The position numbers were made by a program, and so were the translations under genes. 64,000 nucleotides of DNA from Lutraria lutraria (Eukaryota; Mollusca; Bivalvia; Venerida; Mactridae), in assembly GCA_964023205.1 (NCBI GenBank), contig OZ026840.1, positions 13,496,454-13,560,453 on the forward strand, read 5' to 3'. Positions 12,028-22,643 of the stretch are shown here, piece by piece (the first letter of the stretch is position 1; each line of letters starts with the position of its first letter). The notes below the pieces were generated by a model. The model had not been told where the DNA came from. It did not search any database and saw nothing but the letters and a program-made list of their open reading frames with translations.

Positions 12028-12558
12028 GTGGTTCCATGCATATTGATAGTATTGAAGGAATTATTGTCACACGCAAATTACCAACCAAATAAAGTAGTAT
12101 GGGGTCCAAGCCAAGAAAAGGCATTTCGAGAGTTGATAGGTGCAGTCACGACTAAACCAATTCTGCGTCTACCAGACTATGAGAAGATGTTCTATTTAAG
12201 AACTGATGCTTCAGAATATGGAACAAGAGCGGCACTATTTCAGGACTGTGATGGAACAAAATGCCCTGTGTTGTATGCAAGTAGGAAGCTACTACCAAGA
12301 GAGCGAGCATACAGTGTGATTGAGAAAGAGTGTTTGGCAGTGGTTTGGGGTACACAGAAGTTTGAGCAATTTCTATATAGACGGAAGTTTGTAATCCAGA
12401 CAGACCATGCTCCACTTATATATCTGGACAGGTCAAAGATGGCAAATGACAGGTTAATGCGATGGGCATTAGCGTTGCAAGCATATACGTTTCACGTTGA
12501 GGCTGTCAAGGGGGTCGACAACGTCGGAGCAGATTACCTTCGTCGTATACCTGAATAG
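12028..12558 (+). pseudogene. Ty3/gypsy RT-connection and RNase H fragment
   Basis: The frame holds the end of the reverse transcriptase (NKVVWGPSQEKAFRELI, then ILRLPDYEKMFYLRTDAS) followed by a gypsy RNase H domain (TDASEYG with the first catalytic Asp, IEKECLAVVW with the Glu, and QTDHAPLIYL with the second Asp), ending GADYLRRIPE-stop. In a full element the upstream RT palm, protease and gag would precede it; these are absent, so it is 5'-truncated. Homology starts near 12,070 and the first codons are not convincing. No integrase follows RNase H before the LTR-like region. That could mean an internal deletion, or a Gmr1-type order in which integrase precedes RT. Present only in duplication unit 1, so inserted after the duplication or lost from unit 2. 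Confidence 0.8.
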
Positions 12559-13720
12559 GTATAATGTTACGATGTCAGTTAGGGGTGTTGACAATGATAA
12601 CTAGTGTAGATACAGTGTATAGATTAGCCATGTTGTAACCAAGTAAATACATTATAATAATGTAGCCACATTGTAACCGAGCTTGTTTGAGAGACAACAC
12701 TTATACTTATTTTGTAGAAATGTGTGATGGTAAGTATGAAAATATGTATTTTCATCTTGAGTAGGGGGATACCCAGGATACATTGTTAGTATATGAAATG
12801 ATTGTGATAAACACCCATATGGCCGTTGTTTAATATACAGTAATTAGAAAGGAAACATGATCAAAATAACTATTTCTGCTTTGTCGGGTTCAGACGGCAA
12901 CATAAATGCTTATATTGATTAAACTGGCACATTCTACCAATTCTTTACCTTCATAGAAATTTGTGACACTGCTTTTAAACTAGGTTATTTCTTACAAAAT
13001 ATGCATGGAAGGAAATGGTGTTCAGGAAAATCACACATGTGAACAAACTTAAAAGACTTAACGATTAAATTAAATTCATGACATACAAGGGTTCATTTAT
13101 CATTTTCCGTAGACAGCCCATGTATCTTCTGGTCGGTGTGCAGGAAAAAGCAAGAGCTTATTTCTTTGTGTAGAATAGCAGTCAATATATTAATAGGTAT
13201 TATAGCATTTAGTCTTTTTTCTATAAAATGTCGGAAATGCTGATTGTGTACGGAAAACATTGTTGTCCATACTATATACTTTTGTCAGTGTATCTCATCT
13301 ATGGCATTTATCTAAAAACCAAGTGTTGTCTATTGTTTCTTTTTCTAGACGAATTATACTCATGGCTATTAGTTTATTATTATAGTTGTTTGTGGGTATA
13401 TAGTATGGTGTTTATTACTAGTTTGGCTAATCCTGGCCAAGTAATAGGTAAGTAAATCATACAGGCATTGCTATGTGATTTGACCTAGATTAGTTGTTGC
13501 GTGGCATGATATCTGAAATGCTATTTGAAGTTCAATGTGGTTGTATCATAGCAGATTATGGTGAATTTGTTAGCATTTAGATTTAATTCTATTTGATTAT
13601 TATATGATATTATCATGTGCTTGTGAACTATATGCATGAATTCATTCATTTGTCAAATACTCATAATTGTCAACATATGTGTATTACTCATATCATGTAA
13701 ATATGTTATACTCTCCAAAA
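12559..13720 (+). mobile_element. Gypsy 3' region and LTR
   Basis: About 200 bp after the RNase H stop there is a purine-rich tract (gagtaggggga, about 12,765-12,775), a candidate polypurine tract. After it comes about 0.9 kb whose last 350 bases recur in inverted form at window positions 1-360. That repetition supports an LTR. The exact LTR borders are not determined. Confidence 0.5.
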
Positions 13721-13814
13721 TAGAGGATTGAATAAAATAGACTGTCAATATCCTTTATGAAAAAAGCAACTTCTTATAAAACATAAACCAATATGCTTCT
13801 TGTAATTCACCTAC

Positions 13815-14054
13815 CTGTAACGTTTTGTTATAGTTTTTCTTGTTATCAATAATCCAGGTAGCAAAATCCAAACGATAAGCAACACCAGTGTCTTTCAAAT
13901 GATGCATGGATTTATAACAAAGTGCATCCATGGATAAAAATTTATCAATCATACCGTGAAACTCCATAAACACCATGTATATGCTTCTTGAAGAGTAGGA
14001 AATATCATCAAGAACTTTTCTTACAGATTTCCTTGGTGTTTCCCCGATAACTTT
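13815..14054 (-). CDS. Possible coding exon of an unidentified gene
   Basis: A minus-strand frame of 80 codons ends exactly at a good splice donor (CAG|GTAGGT, donor at 13,809-13,814). At its 5' side it begins after an AG at 14,055-14,060 that sits next to an in-frame stop. The polypyrimidine tract there is poor. The peptide looks natural: it includes RKSVRKVLDDISYSSR, then MVFMEFHGMIDKFLSMDAL, then YRLDFATWIIDNKKNYNKTLQ. I cannot place it in a family. It lies between the gypsy LTR and an old LINE fragment and has no counterpart in unit 2, so it could be part of another mobile element. Confidence 0.3.
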
Positions 14055-14627
14055 CTATATCTTTGCAACGTTCTCACTACTTCTGCTTGATCTGGCAGCA
14101 TTCATTCATATAGCAAAATTGGTAAATAACCTTCGATAAATGATAGATTAATATATTTCAGTTACATGTACTTGAATGTATTGTATGATCTTTTGTTACC
14201 ATTTTTATATGTATTTGTAATATATACTTGCAAAGGTCTGTGACCAATGTTTTATACTGTATTATTTATGTTTGTCAGTAAACATGTATACATGTATATT
14301 TGTTACCGCCAATTTGTTCTATGGGATTATTTATTTGACGACAAACATGTTTATGTCGATAAATATTTTGACTTGAATTGACTAACTAAGGAGAGTACGA
14401 GTATGTGACAGTACAACCATAAACGTTATAGAAAGCGTTTATAATGAATCCATGAGCACCATATCGATAAGAAAATAAAGATACAACTGTTTAAAATACA
14501 GAAATCACTCACTGTATCCAATTCTTTAATTTTACCGACTTTACTATTACCGAGTTATATTGTTGTGGTTTAACCACTTTGATCTCTCGACAAGGGAGGT
14601 GCCAAACAGTGCAACAGAACAGATTAG

Positions 14628-15060
14628 TACAGAACAGAATTTTATTTTCACATAACCATATAATACAGAAACACAAACACACGTATAAACATAAAATTAA
14701 AGTATAGACATACATGTAATTCTACTAATGATCTTAATCATACAAATCAGTAAATAAAAGCCCTTTTTTAATTTCATTTAATTCATATTATGAATAGTTT
14801 TAGCTATTAATGAGGACGAACAAAATACTTCTTATTATTTTTCATCTTGTCTTTTATTAATGAATATCATTGAAATATTCTGGCAATAACAAACTTAGCA
14901 GTTTACACTTAGATAAAATTATAACATGATGCTCATTTTCTAGGTCATTAAACTTACATAAACATTCACAATATCTTAAGTTACATAAAACCCTATTAGT
15001 TAAATAGCGACCAGTATGAATTCTTAGTTTATAACAAAACTCTTTTTACTACGATAATTT
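14628..15060 (-). mobile_element. Old LINE 3' fragment (unit 1 copy)
   Basis: On the minus strand this aligns with the 3' end of LINE-B (25,150-25,690): the remnant of the ORF2 C-terminus, the 3' UTR, and the terminal AAATAAAATTCTGTTCTG-like end. It is riddled with indels and no frame survives. The orthologous fragment in unit 2 is 38,421-38,822 plus 41,631-41,790. The microsatellite-like TGTTC 3' end, rather than poly(A), is a shared feature. Confidence 0.7.
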
Positions 15061-15477
15061 TTTTTAATTCATAACACATACTGCTACGGTCTAAATGTTC
15101 AACATGAATCAAGTTTATTATGTAACAGGATTTCTTGCATATTATCATAACGACTTTACATGAACTTACAATTTGATTCCGGTCACTGCCAGGGACCCGT
15201 CTAATTCATTAATAGGCTTAATACTTGATTCTATTCTTTTCAAAATTATGTTTCACTTAAATAGAAGTGTTCAGACCCACGTGGCTGTACATAAGTACAA
15301 CTATGAAAAATACTGCATACAATAATATATATATAATAATGAAACATGTTGAAACTAGAGCTATCACTGAAGTCGATGAATACCTTCAGACGCCTCATTG
15401 ACACGTTTGTTGTTACATTTTCTAAAGGAAATAAAACAATTACTTATTCAATTTCATATTTTTTTGAATACCTGCTC
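15061..15477. other. No gene seen
   Basis: AT-rich non-coding sequence shared with 41,790-42,120 of unit 2 (for example 'ttgcatattatcataacgactttacatgaa'). Confidence 0.5.
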
Positions 15478-15915
15478 AAAAGGAACAAAGGGTCTTAACA
15501 TAAAATAACGTGGACAAAACCTGCCGAAACATGCACAACTGCCTTACTACTTATCACTTCTGTGAAGTTTAATTGAATTTCTCGAAGTAGTTGCGGAGAA
15601 ATAGTCTGGACAAAATTTGCCTATTGTATATACACTGTATAAAAATGCCCATAACTCTGTGAAAATTAATCAAGACGAGACCTGCTTAATGCATGCACGG
15701 CTTACTACATATCACTTCTGTGAAGTTTTATTTAATTCCTGTAAGAAGTTGCTGATATATTGTATTTACATTGTATATAAAAACAAAGGGCTATAACTCA
15801 GTCAAAATGTATCCAAACGAGACCTGCTTATTGCACGCAGAACTAGGCTTACTACTTATCACTTTTGTAAAGTTTCATTAAATATATAAAAGTAGTTTCT
15901 AAGAAATTGTACAGA
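15478..15915. repeat. Three tandem units of about 145-165 bp
   Basis: Units begin at about 15,480, 15,642 and 15,786. Each contains '(ccat/ctat)aactc-gt-aaaat', then 'gacctgctta-tgca-gca', then 'cttactact-atcacttctgtgaagttt'. Unit 2 of the duplication keeps only traces (42,150 and 42,525). Short repeats of this style are scattered in molluscan genomes; that statement is from general knowledge, not searched. Confidence 0.6.
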
Positions 15916-16740
15916 CAAATGTTGTCTACACACGCACGCATCAACATACGGACCGACCAACAAGCATGAATCCAATAAAGTTCCCATGGAGGTATAGTTA
16001 AATACAGAAACTGACACAAACACAAAAATAAATACATTGCAAATACATAGAAACAAGTGATCATAATTCACTTAATAAAAGGTGGTGTAGTTTAAATATT
16101 AATATATTCACAGTTAATTTGGCAGAACTTTTGAATTTAAGAGGGATCAAATATGCAAAATGAACAAAATATTTATTCCACAATATACAATATCATGCCT
16201 CACTAACAGAAACGTCTGGCAAATATACATACACAAGGGCTTAACCAATAGTTTGATTAAATAACAAAAACACATCTTATGCCTAGTTCACATTGTACAA
16301 TATTTTAATCTACGATTTTTCTTGCGATTTTTGGACATCGCACGTGTCTACGGCGTTCGTGTTCACATTAATATGTCCGGACATTGTAAAGACTGCGAAG
16401 CCCACGAATCGAAAATCGCAGGCCAAATGTGAATGAGGCATAAAGCATTTATATATTCACAGTCATAGTAAATAGCATGGCAACTTACATACACGGATAG
16501 TGCAACAATCAATGTTGCATTGTTTTCAGAATGCATGGACGAGGAAGAATTTAAGACTCTGGATATGAAAAGATACAACTAATACATAGTGACTATTGAG
16601 AGAGTAAACAATATCCATAAATTGACTCTATAAGACTTGTTCCCTTGAACTTATTATATAACAATTTATTTTCAGTTATATTCGAGGGCTGATTCACGTA
16701 ACAAGTGTATTTCCTGGACAGGACTAGTATTCTAACCAGT
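15916..16740. other. No gene seen; shared with unit 2
   Basis: The part 16,130-16,420 aligns with 42,655-42,960 (both include 'gaacaaa(at)atttattccacaatatacaat' and 'ctacggcgttcgtgtt'). Several short open frames exist but none is conserved between the units, which argues against coding. Confidence 0.5.
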
Positions 16741-16892
16741 ACTAATTTACACTGCCACAAAACACCGGCAACTTATCCACATCTGGAGGAAAATTGACAT
16801 GCATAGTATAACCTGCCGCAACCGGGAATCGAACCTAGTCGTCGTGTTACAAATCCTGTTCACTAACCACTAGACCTCGGTCGCGATCCCCT
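16741..16892 (-). mobile_element. tRNA-derived SINE, minus strand
   Basis: On the minus strand the tRNA-like head reads GGTCTAGTGGTTAGTG (A-box region) and GGTTCGATTCCCGG (B-box, plus coordinates 16,822-16,835). These are followed by a body containing the 'gccggtgttttgtggcagtg' block. It lies just downstream of lectin gene CTL-1. Confidence 0.65.
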
Positions 16893-17083
16893 CTTCCATT
16901 TGACACTGATTTACATTTGTATATGGACATATTGATTCAATTATACTTGCATCTTGTGCATCTCTTGTGTTCCTCGTGTTCCAGGGATTAGTCTAGACGT
17001 TTTCTATTTGGAAACCGAGATATATAAAAAGAGATATAACAACTAATAGAAATGAATGTCAAATATATAACTCAACGTCTAGT

Positions 17084-20000
17084 TTAGTAAAATTCACAAA
17101 TGCTCCATACTGCACTTGAACATGGCGCATCATTCCACCACAGACTTTGAAAACCAATCTCGACGCAATGCTCAATATTGTTGTAATTATCCGGATTTCC
17201 AGGTGACCATCTACTGAAGTTGCCAAGTGAAGAATCATCAGTCCAGACAAACAATCCTTCTGTCGCTTGATCACTCAAACCAATCCATTGGCCAAGATCT
17301 GAAGATGTGGACATATGTTTACAGTGAACAAGACTTTAGTTCAGTGGTTACTTTTAATGTTCTTCGAAATGATCAAAGTACATAACAGAATGAATGATGA
17401 AACGTGTGTTATTTGCTGAACGTTTAAGACAAGCCCTTATTTTCTGTCTCATGACGGTCATAGTGGGGCAGTATGCAGAAAACTGATAGGAATTAGTAAA
17501 GTTGTCAGTTCTCTCACTGATAGAGTGTCGTGGGTTCGAGTCCAGTTACCGACCATGTCTCTTTATGTGAGAAAGTAGACTGTTGCTTACGGAAGATGAG
17601 AGACTAGTACTGGTTCTTCCCAGGAACGATGGCTAGGTGAACTGGCCGCCATCATATGACTCTTACTTTTGAAAAGTAACGTAAAAATCAAACAAACAAA
17701 GTTGTCAATTCGCATAAATATAGAAAAGTAAGAGAAAATATTCTACTAAAACGCGCCTGAATATTGACTTCAAGATATATTCATGATGCACTGAATAAGT
17801 AAAAGAATTGACTGTATCCTTTATTGTCCTCATTGCCTTATATAAATCCTGTTATTTATGTGATCTTATCATTATTTCGTCAGATCATTCACTCTACTAA
17901 CAATTACAAGCCTTCTTCGTACTACAAAATCGATTCGTGCGAGGAGACAAGCATACTTTTTCAGAATGGAATGCACAAAATAGTTTTCCTGGAAGCCTAT
18001 AACATTATCTAACACAGGCATAAACCAGCCTACGTTTGCTGGCATTGATATGCATTGTTCGCAAAAGAATTATAGAACAAAAAACAAAGAATTTAAGCAT
18101 GATAGAAAGACAAACCCGCCAATACGTTCTATACCTCTCCTGAATCTCATTACACTATAGTTCACAAACCCGCCAATGCGTTTTAGGTCTCTCTTAAATC
18201 CCATTATAACACAGTCCACAAAAATCAGAACGGAACACGCGGACAGCCATGCAACACACCAAACTCTAATAGGCCTGTTTGCTTTGTTTCGTGAATTGTT
18301 ATTTGACCTAAGGTGTATTTAATTTGAACAACGTCCATTCCGGACCTTTTGATCAACAAGTGAACGTTTACATTGGCATGCATGCTTTTTACAGGAAATA
18401 TACATTATTTCTTATTTGAAAGAGGATAGAAATCAAATGCAACACGTATGCGTGAAATACTGATTGCAATTACTGTACCTGATGAAGGGTCAGGATGCCT
18501 CCCATACGATCCTAACCATGACATCACCAGCTCATTTTCTTCTGCAGATTCTATTTTCACCAACTGTCCACCACTTACTTCACAATTAAGCTGCAACATA
18601 CATGAATATACCAGTAAATAACAGCAGCTTAAGTCAACAAAAATATTTAAGTTAATTGAGACAAGTGTTTGCGTGCCTCGAGAGTGACGAGACGAAGACA
18701 AATACAGGTGCAACATCCAGGAAAACTAGTTCGGTTTAAAATCCTTCAGTGTAAAACTGAAATGCTTGAAATAACTTCAAATCCGGAAAGTTATGTATAT
18801 CGGGTACATGTTACTATCTTAAGCTTCACAAGCTATGTCTAACTGAAATAACATTTGCGAGCACTACGGCGTTTTTTTTAAAAATTGTTTGGTCACTTTA
18901 TTTAAGATCAAGGGACGGTATGAACAAAAACGGCACCTTCCAGAACATGTCTACGACCAATGAATAGTAAGAGTCACTTTTATTCTGGACAACAATTAAA
19001 TTATCTATGAAACATCAAAATTTTACGTGTTAATATGGCACTCTTTTATGAAAATACAACGGAAATCAACATTTAAGAGGCTAATTGATATGTCCTCTAA
19101 TGGCAACAAAAGAAAGATCATGGAGTAAAATTAACCCTGGAAAATAAATTATAATTACGTCATCATTATTGTATCATTTAGATAACTAAATGTTCATGTA
19201 GTATGCTAAAATTAGCTACAATGTTCAAAGTCATTATTTAAATTATCACAGTCTTCGTGATTTAAAATGTGCCTTTAATCAATACATTTATGTGAATTTT
19301 ACATACCCTAGCATCATTCCACGTCATTTTGGTATGTATCAGTCCATAGAATTTGCCTAAAATTGAACATATACTCAATACATACATGTAGTCAAAACAA
19401 GTACGTTATTTACTTGTTTTTGCTTTTTATAATTATTCTTATTTGATCATAAAAGCCATGTTCAAAATACAATAAAATACACATTTCATAAATTTCACAT
19501 TTCACGAAAAGGATTGCATGTAATGGAATTGTCACATTAACGTGATTGTTGTATTTCATTTTTCCAAGGACTGCGGTCTTGGTTAGTGTGTTGGATCTAG
19601 GTTCGAATCCTGGTCGCGGCATTAAAACTTGACGAAAATGTCGATTTTCCGCCACATGTGGGGAAGTTGCCGGTTCCTTTAGGAAAGGGGAATATAATCG
19701 AGGAAAACAGGTACGCTGAACCGGTCGCCGTATGTAACAATAAAAAATTGTCGAAAATGGCATTTAACCCAAATAGATAAAATGAATTTATTTTCCACCT
19801 AGTACTTCTAATATACAACTTGTAGTACATGTACTTGTATACAGTTATACAATTTCGTAGATGAACTTTTTCTATTCAAAAAAATGAAAGTCTTTACGAC
19901 GCAGAATATCCCCTTTCTCTGAAATATAGTATCTCTTGCATAATGACGCACACTCGGTTATATTTTTTCATTTGTTCGGTGGTTTATGTTTGTTTTAGTA

Positions 20001-20609
20001 CAATCTCTTGCATAATGACGCACACTCGGTTATATTTTTTTATTTGTTCGGTGGTTTATGTTTGTTTTAGTACAAACTGAATAAACATTTTGCCATAAGC
20101 CATGCCATGTTATTTTCTGTGTTTTTACAACATTGAACAAGTACTGACAGATCTAATTTTGAATATACGTTTAAACATGATTTAAAATCATCAGCACTTA
20201 AATTTTAACCAAGTTTTTTTATTAGTTTCATATGACAAAAAATTGAATGCTCACAATACGTTCTAGCATCAATATTGAAGGTATATCAAATGATATAATA
20301 ACAGTGAAATAATTACATACCTTTCACATACAAAGTCCATGGTGCAGATCGGGATGGTAGAAGCATCACAGGGAATGCATTTTCTTCATACAAATGACAC
20401 AGTTGAAGTGTAGCATCATATGCAATGACACGCGTTGTTCTGTTAGAATAGTACTGATCACATTCAACCACAGACTTTACCTTCGTTATTGCTGATATAT
20501 TTTGTGATACTGAAGTATCTAATTTTAGATACTTGTTAAATTGATGGACAGATTCTGATTTGCACACGCCAAGTAACACGAAAGGCAATACACACCTTAT
20601 ACAAATCAT
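17084..20609 (-). CDS. CTL-1: secreted C-type lectin, 4 exons
   Basis: Exons on the minus strand are 20,609-20,321, 19,356-19,307, 18,590-18,479 and 17,298-17,084 (289, 50, 112 and 215 nt). All borders are AG/GT and the phases are 1, 0, 1. The spliced frame is open and gives 221 residues. The chosen ATG (20,609) opens a signal peptide (MICIRCVLPFVLLGVCKS) and matches the start of the paralogue. Residues of about 40-80 resemble a PAN/apple segment (VVECDQYY...LQLCHLYE). The lectin domain begins in exon 2 (FYGLIH...TWNDAR) and carries the four core cysteines: LNC, EHC, NDAPC and ICEFY. Position-2 calcium/sugar loop is NPD (in WSPGNPDNY) with a WND motif, so calcium-dependent glycan binding is plausible but not assured. 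Three N-glycosylation sequons (NIS, NRT, NFS) are absent from CTL-2. Probably secreted, with an immune or recognition role inferred from family only. Confidence 0.85.
17450..17700 (+). mobile_element. tRNA-derived SINE in CTL-1 intron 3
   Basis: B-box GGTTCGAGTCC at 17,533-17,543 is followed by the core 'actagtactggttcttccc' and 'ggtgaactggccgcc', then an A/C-rich tail. It is antisense to the lectin gene. Only the last ~45 bases appear to remain in CTL-2 intron 3 (about 44,637-44,682), suggesting the insertion predates the duplication and was mostly deleted from the other copy. Confidence 0.7.
18114..18230. repeat. Two units of the 54-bp minisatellite in CTL-1 intron 3
   Basis: Two units of the pattern 'cccgccaatacgtt-tatacctctcctaaatcccattacaacacagtccacaaa'. 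The same family is expanded to about 14-15 units at 45,036-45,846 in CTL-2 intron 3. CTL-1 therefore shows the short, presumably ancestral state. Confidence 0.75.
19556..19745 (+). mobile_element. tRNA-derived SINE in CTL-1 intron 1
   Basis: The head 'gcggtcttggttagtgtg' and B-box GGTTCGAATCC (19,600-19,610) are followed by 'gaaaatgtcga', 'ccgccacatgtgg' and 'gaagttgccggttcctt'. The same SINE sits at the equivalent place in CTL-2 intron 1 (47,366-47,550), so this insertion is older than the duplication. It is antisense to the gene. Confidence 0.75.
19931..20076. repeat. Recent 72-bp tandem duplication in CTL-1 intron 1
   Basis: Units 19,931-20,002 and 20,003-20,075 are almost identical ('atctcttgcataatgacgca ... 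gttttagtaca'). They differ visibly by a c/t in the T-rich part. No such doubling is seen in CTL-2 intron 1. Confidence 0.85.
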
Positions 20610-22199
20610 GATTTTATTGTCCGTAGAAATAATCAAATATTGCAACTTAAAAAGTAAATGACTATTTCCTTGCTCTTGTTTGATCTTCTTAATCCGTACT
20701 CACAAATCCACTAAGATGACAACTTAAACATGCACATCGGATTTATCTTTAAATCCGTCAATTTTTACTTACGTTTCAAGATGCTACTTCACTTTTTACC
20801 ATTGCAACATATTCGCCGAAGTGAAATATAACAATTTGAACAATCATGTGCCTTTCTGTTTGTGTACATGATGGCAACCCTGCCCTACCCGACCATGTAA
20901 CACTCGGTCTGTATAACGTGGTTTCTGTAGCAACCAGTCAGTTTGGTTACACTTAATGGATTGAATAGCCCAATAATAAATAAGTAATAAATCGCTTTTG
21001 TTACCAACAATAGAGTTGCTAATTAAACCCTGTAGTAAACAGTAAGATAAGCAAATTGTTTTGTAGTTCGTTCAGAACGAATATTATCATATGCATGACT
21101 CCAAGAATTTCAGTCAGAATAATCTCGGTTATTATCTATGGTCGTAAGTCGGGAACATCTATTGTTCCATTAGTTTAACTGTTGAAATGTTGTTAAATCA
21201 TTTGATGGTTTATTCATCACTCACAAACACTAATATTTCGGAAAGATTTGACTATAGTTAATTTGTTATTGTATAATACATTGTATATGATGGAACGATA
21301 ATGTACGCAATAGTTGCTTTCATCTCTTATTTATGAGTAACCATAACTTAAATCAGTTTCAGAAATGTCTAGCTTTTAGGATGGAAATCAACTCATGCAT
21401 AAATGAGTTCGCTCGTAAGTTACGTAAAATAGCTGCACCACTTTTCTGTTAAACCGTTTTAATAAGTGAACAATTTAGAATGCTCAATTGCAAAACTTGA
21501 GTAATCATCTTCGCTGCACATTTTCAATAAATATCTTGAATATATATACGTCCCTATGGCAACAAAGTTCATTTACAAATAAAGAACTAAGATTATTGCT
21601 GTTCTCAATAAAGGCTTTATGACGGGAGATCACTGCATAAGAAATAGGTTTGTCCACTTTTATTTACTTTTCTGTCATTAAGCACCAAGAGGGCCAAGTG
21701 GTCCTGCGATGTTCATCAGAGAAACGAGTTGTGGCAATATCACTTATGAATTTGATTTAAATTTGTGCTGCAGCAAAATATATTGGAAAATAAGACAATT
21801 ATTTATCTGACCCAGGGGATCATTTTAACCACTTTGTTAGAGGGTCTCTATATGGTGGTCCATGCCAAGTATCTAAGTTCTAAACTTAGTGCATTCATAC
21901 AAGAATGTTTTCTATATTTTCCTGTGAAGATCTATATAAAATATGCGACCCCTGTGCCAATTATGACCTCAGGAATACTAATTTAGCAAATTTGTTAGTC
22001 TTAGAGTATCTAGATGTTACTTATTTAGAAAAAAATGACCCCCCCCCAATATTTCATTTCTCTAGGCTGACCTACAGGTTTGACTGCATATATATAGTCT
22101 TTGTCCCATTTTGTACGGCTCAAAATGTTTTTACATATGTGTCAGATCCCTATAAGCAATATTGAATAAAGACCATAAAGATAAAGCGTGAAGTTTGTA
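20610..22199. other. CTL-1 upstream region, no other gene recognised
   Basis: Upstream of the lectin start on the minus strand. The stretch aligns in blocks with 48,808-50,220, upstream of CTL-2, so any shared promoter elements should lie in the first ~400 bp. I see no clear TATA box. A phrase ending 'attgaataaagaccataaagataaa' (22,160) contains AATAAA and is conserved at 50,195. Confidence 0.5.
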
Positions 22200-22523
22200 T
22201 TAAATGACATGGAATACATTATGAGGTGCAAATAATTTAAAGATATTGTATGCAATTGTCGATGAGTCAACTTTCCTGACATGGCGAGGGTCTTTAATTG
22301 AACATTTCTGACTTAAATCACAAAGATATTTCCCTCTATACTCGCATTTAAAACAGAAGTTTTTTTTCAATTTAATTTCAGTTTCATATACGGACCAAAT
22401 TTCAAAAGCAACGACAAAACAGCATAAAATATGTAACAAAGAGACATATAAGCAAATACTCAACAAATTCAATAATTGAAATTCAAATAAACATTTAGAC
22501 TTCCATTTCATGAGTGTGATCAT
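22200..22523 (-). pseudogene. Conserved peptide remnant near the duplication border (copy 1)
   Basis: A 107-codon minus-strand frame whose last ~45 residues (KYLCDLSQKCSIKDPRH, then KVDSSTIAYNIFKLFAPH) correspond to a similar peptide at 50,220-50,370 (DLNKTC..., NPRHIKRVDSSTTAYNIFK...). The upstream part of the second copy contains stops. Conservation at the peptide level in both copies suggests former coding sequence, possibly from a transposable element. I do not recognise the family with confidence. Confidence 0.35.
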
Positions 22524-22643
22524 TTGTTGAAGTTACAAATGTCTGTACTGCAAACATCCAGGAAGCTATTCTTTAACAACAGTTCACTAACTAAACAGTT
22601 CCAGTAAAAAGTCTTTATGATTCTTCTGACACAAAATACTTCC

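Larger units (their letters stand above)
8027..22643. repeat. Segmental duplication, unit 1
   Basis: This block is collinear with 30,137-50,683. Anchors, unit 1 to unit 2: 8,027-8,083 to 30,140-30,230; 8,084-11,300 to 33,264-36,650; 14,100-15,060 to 37,868-38,822 plus 41,631-41,780; 15,118-15,360 to 41,790-42,090; 16,130-16,420 to 42,655-42,960; the lectin genes; and 21,765-22,643 to 49,810-50,683. Order and orientation are preserved, so it is a direct tandem duplication. Unit-specific material is transposon insertion (gypsy in this unit; TIR element, MITE and foldback in unit 2). Confidence 0.85.

Noticed and set aside
12152..12415. Minus-strand frame of 87 codons
   Set aside because: Antisense shadow of the gypsy RNase H coding sequence.
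19410..19830. Minus-strand frames of 117 and 77 codons in CTL-1 intron 1
   Set aside because: They run through the antisense of the SINE and are not conserved in the equivalent intron of CTL-2.
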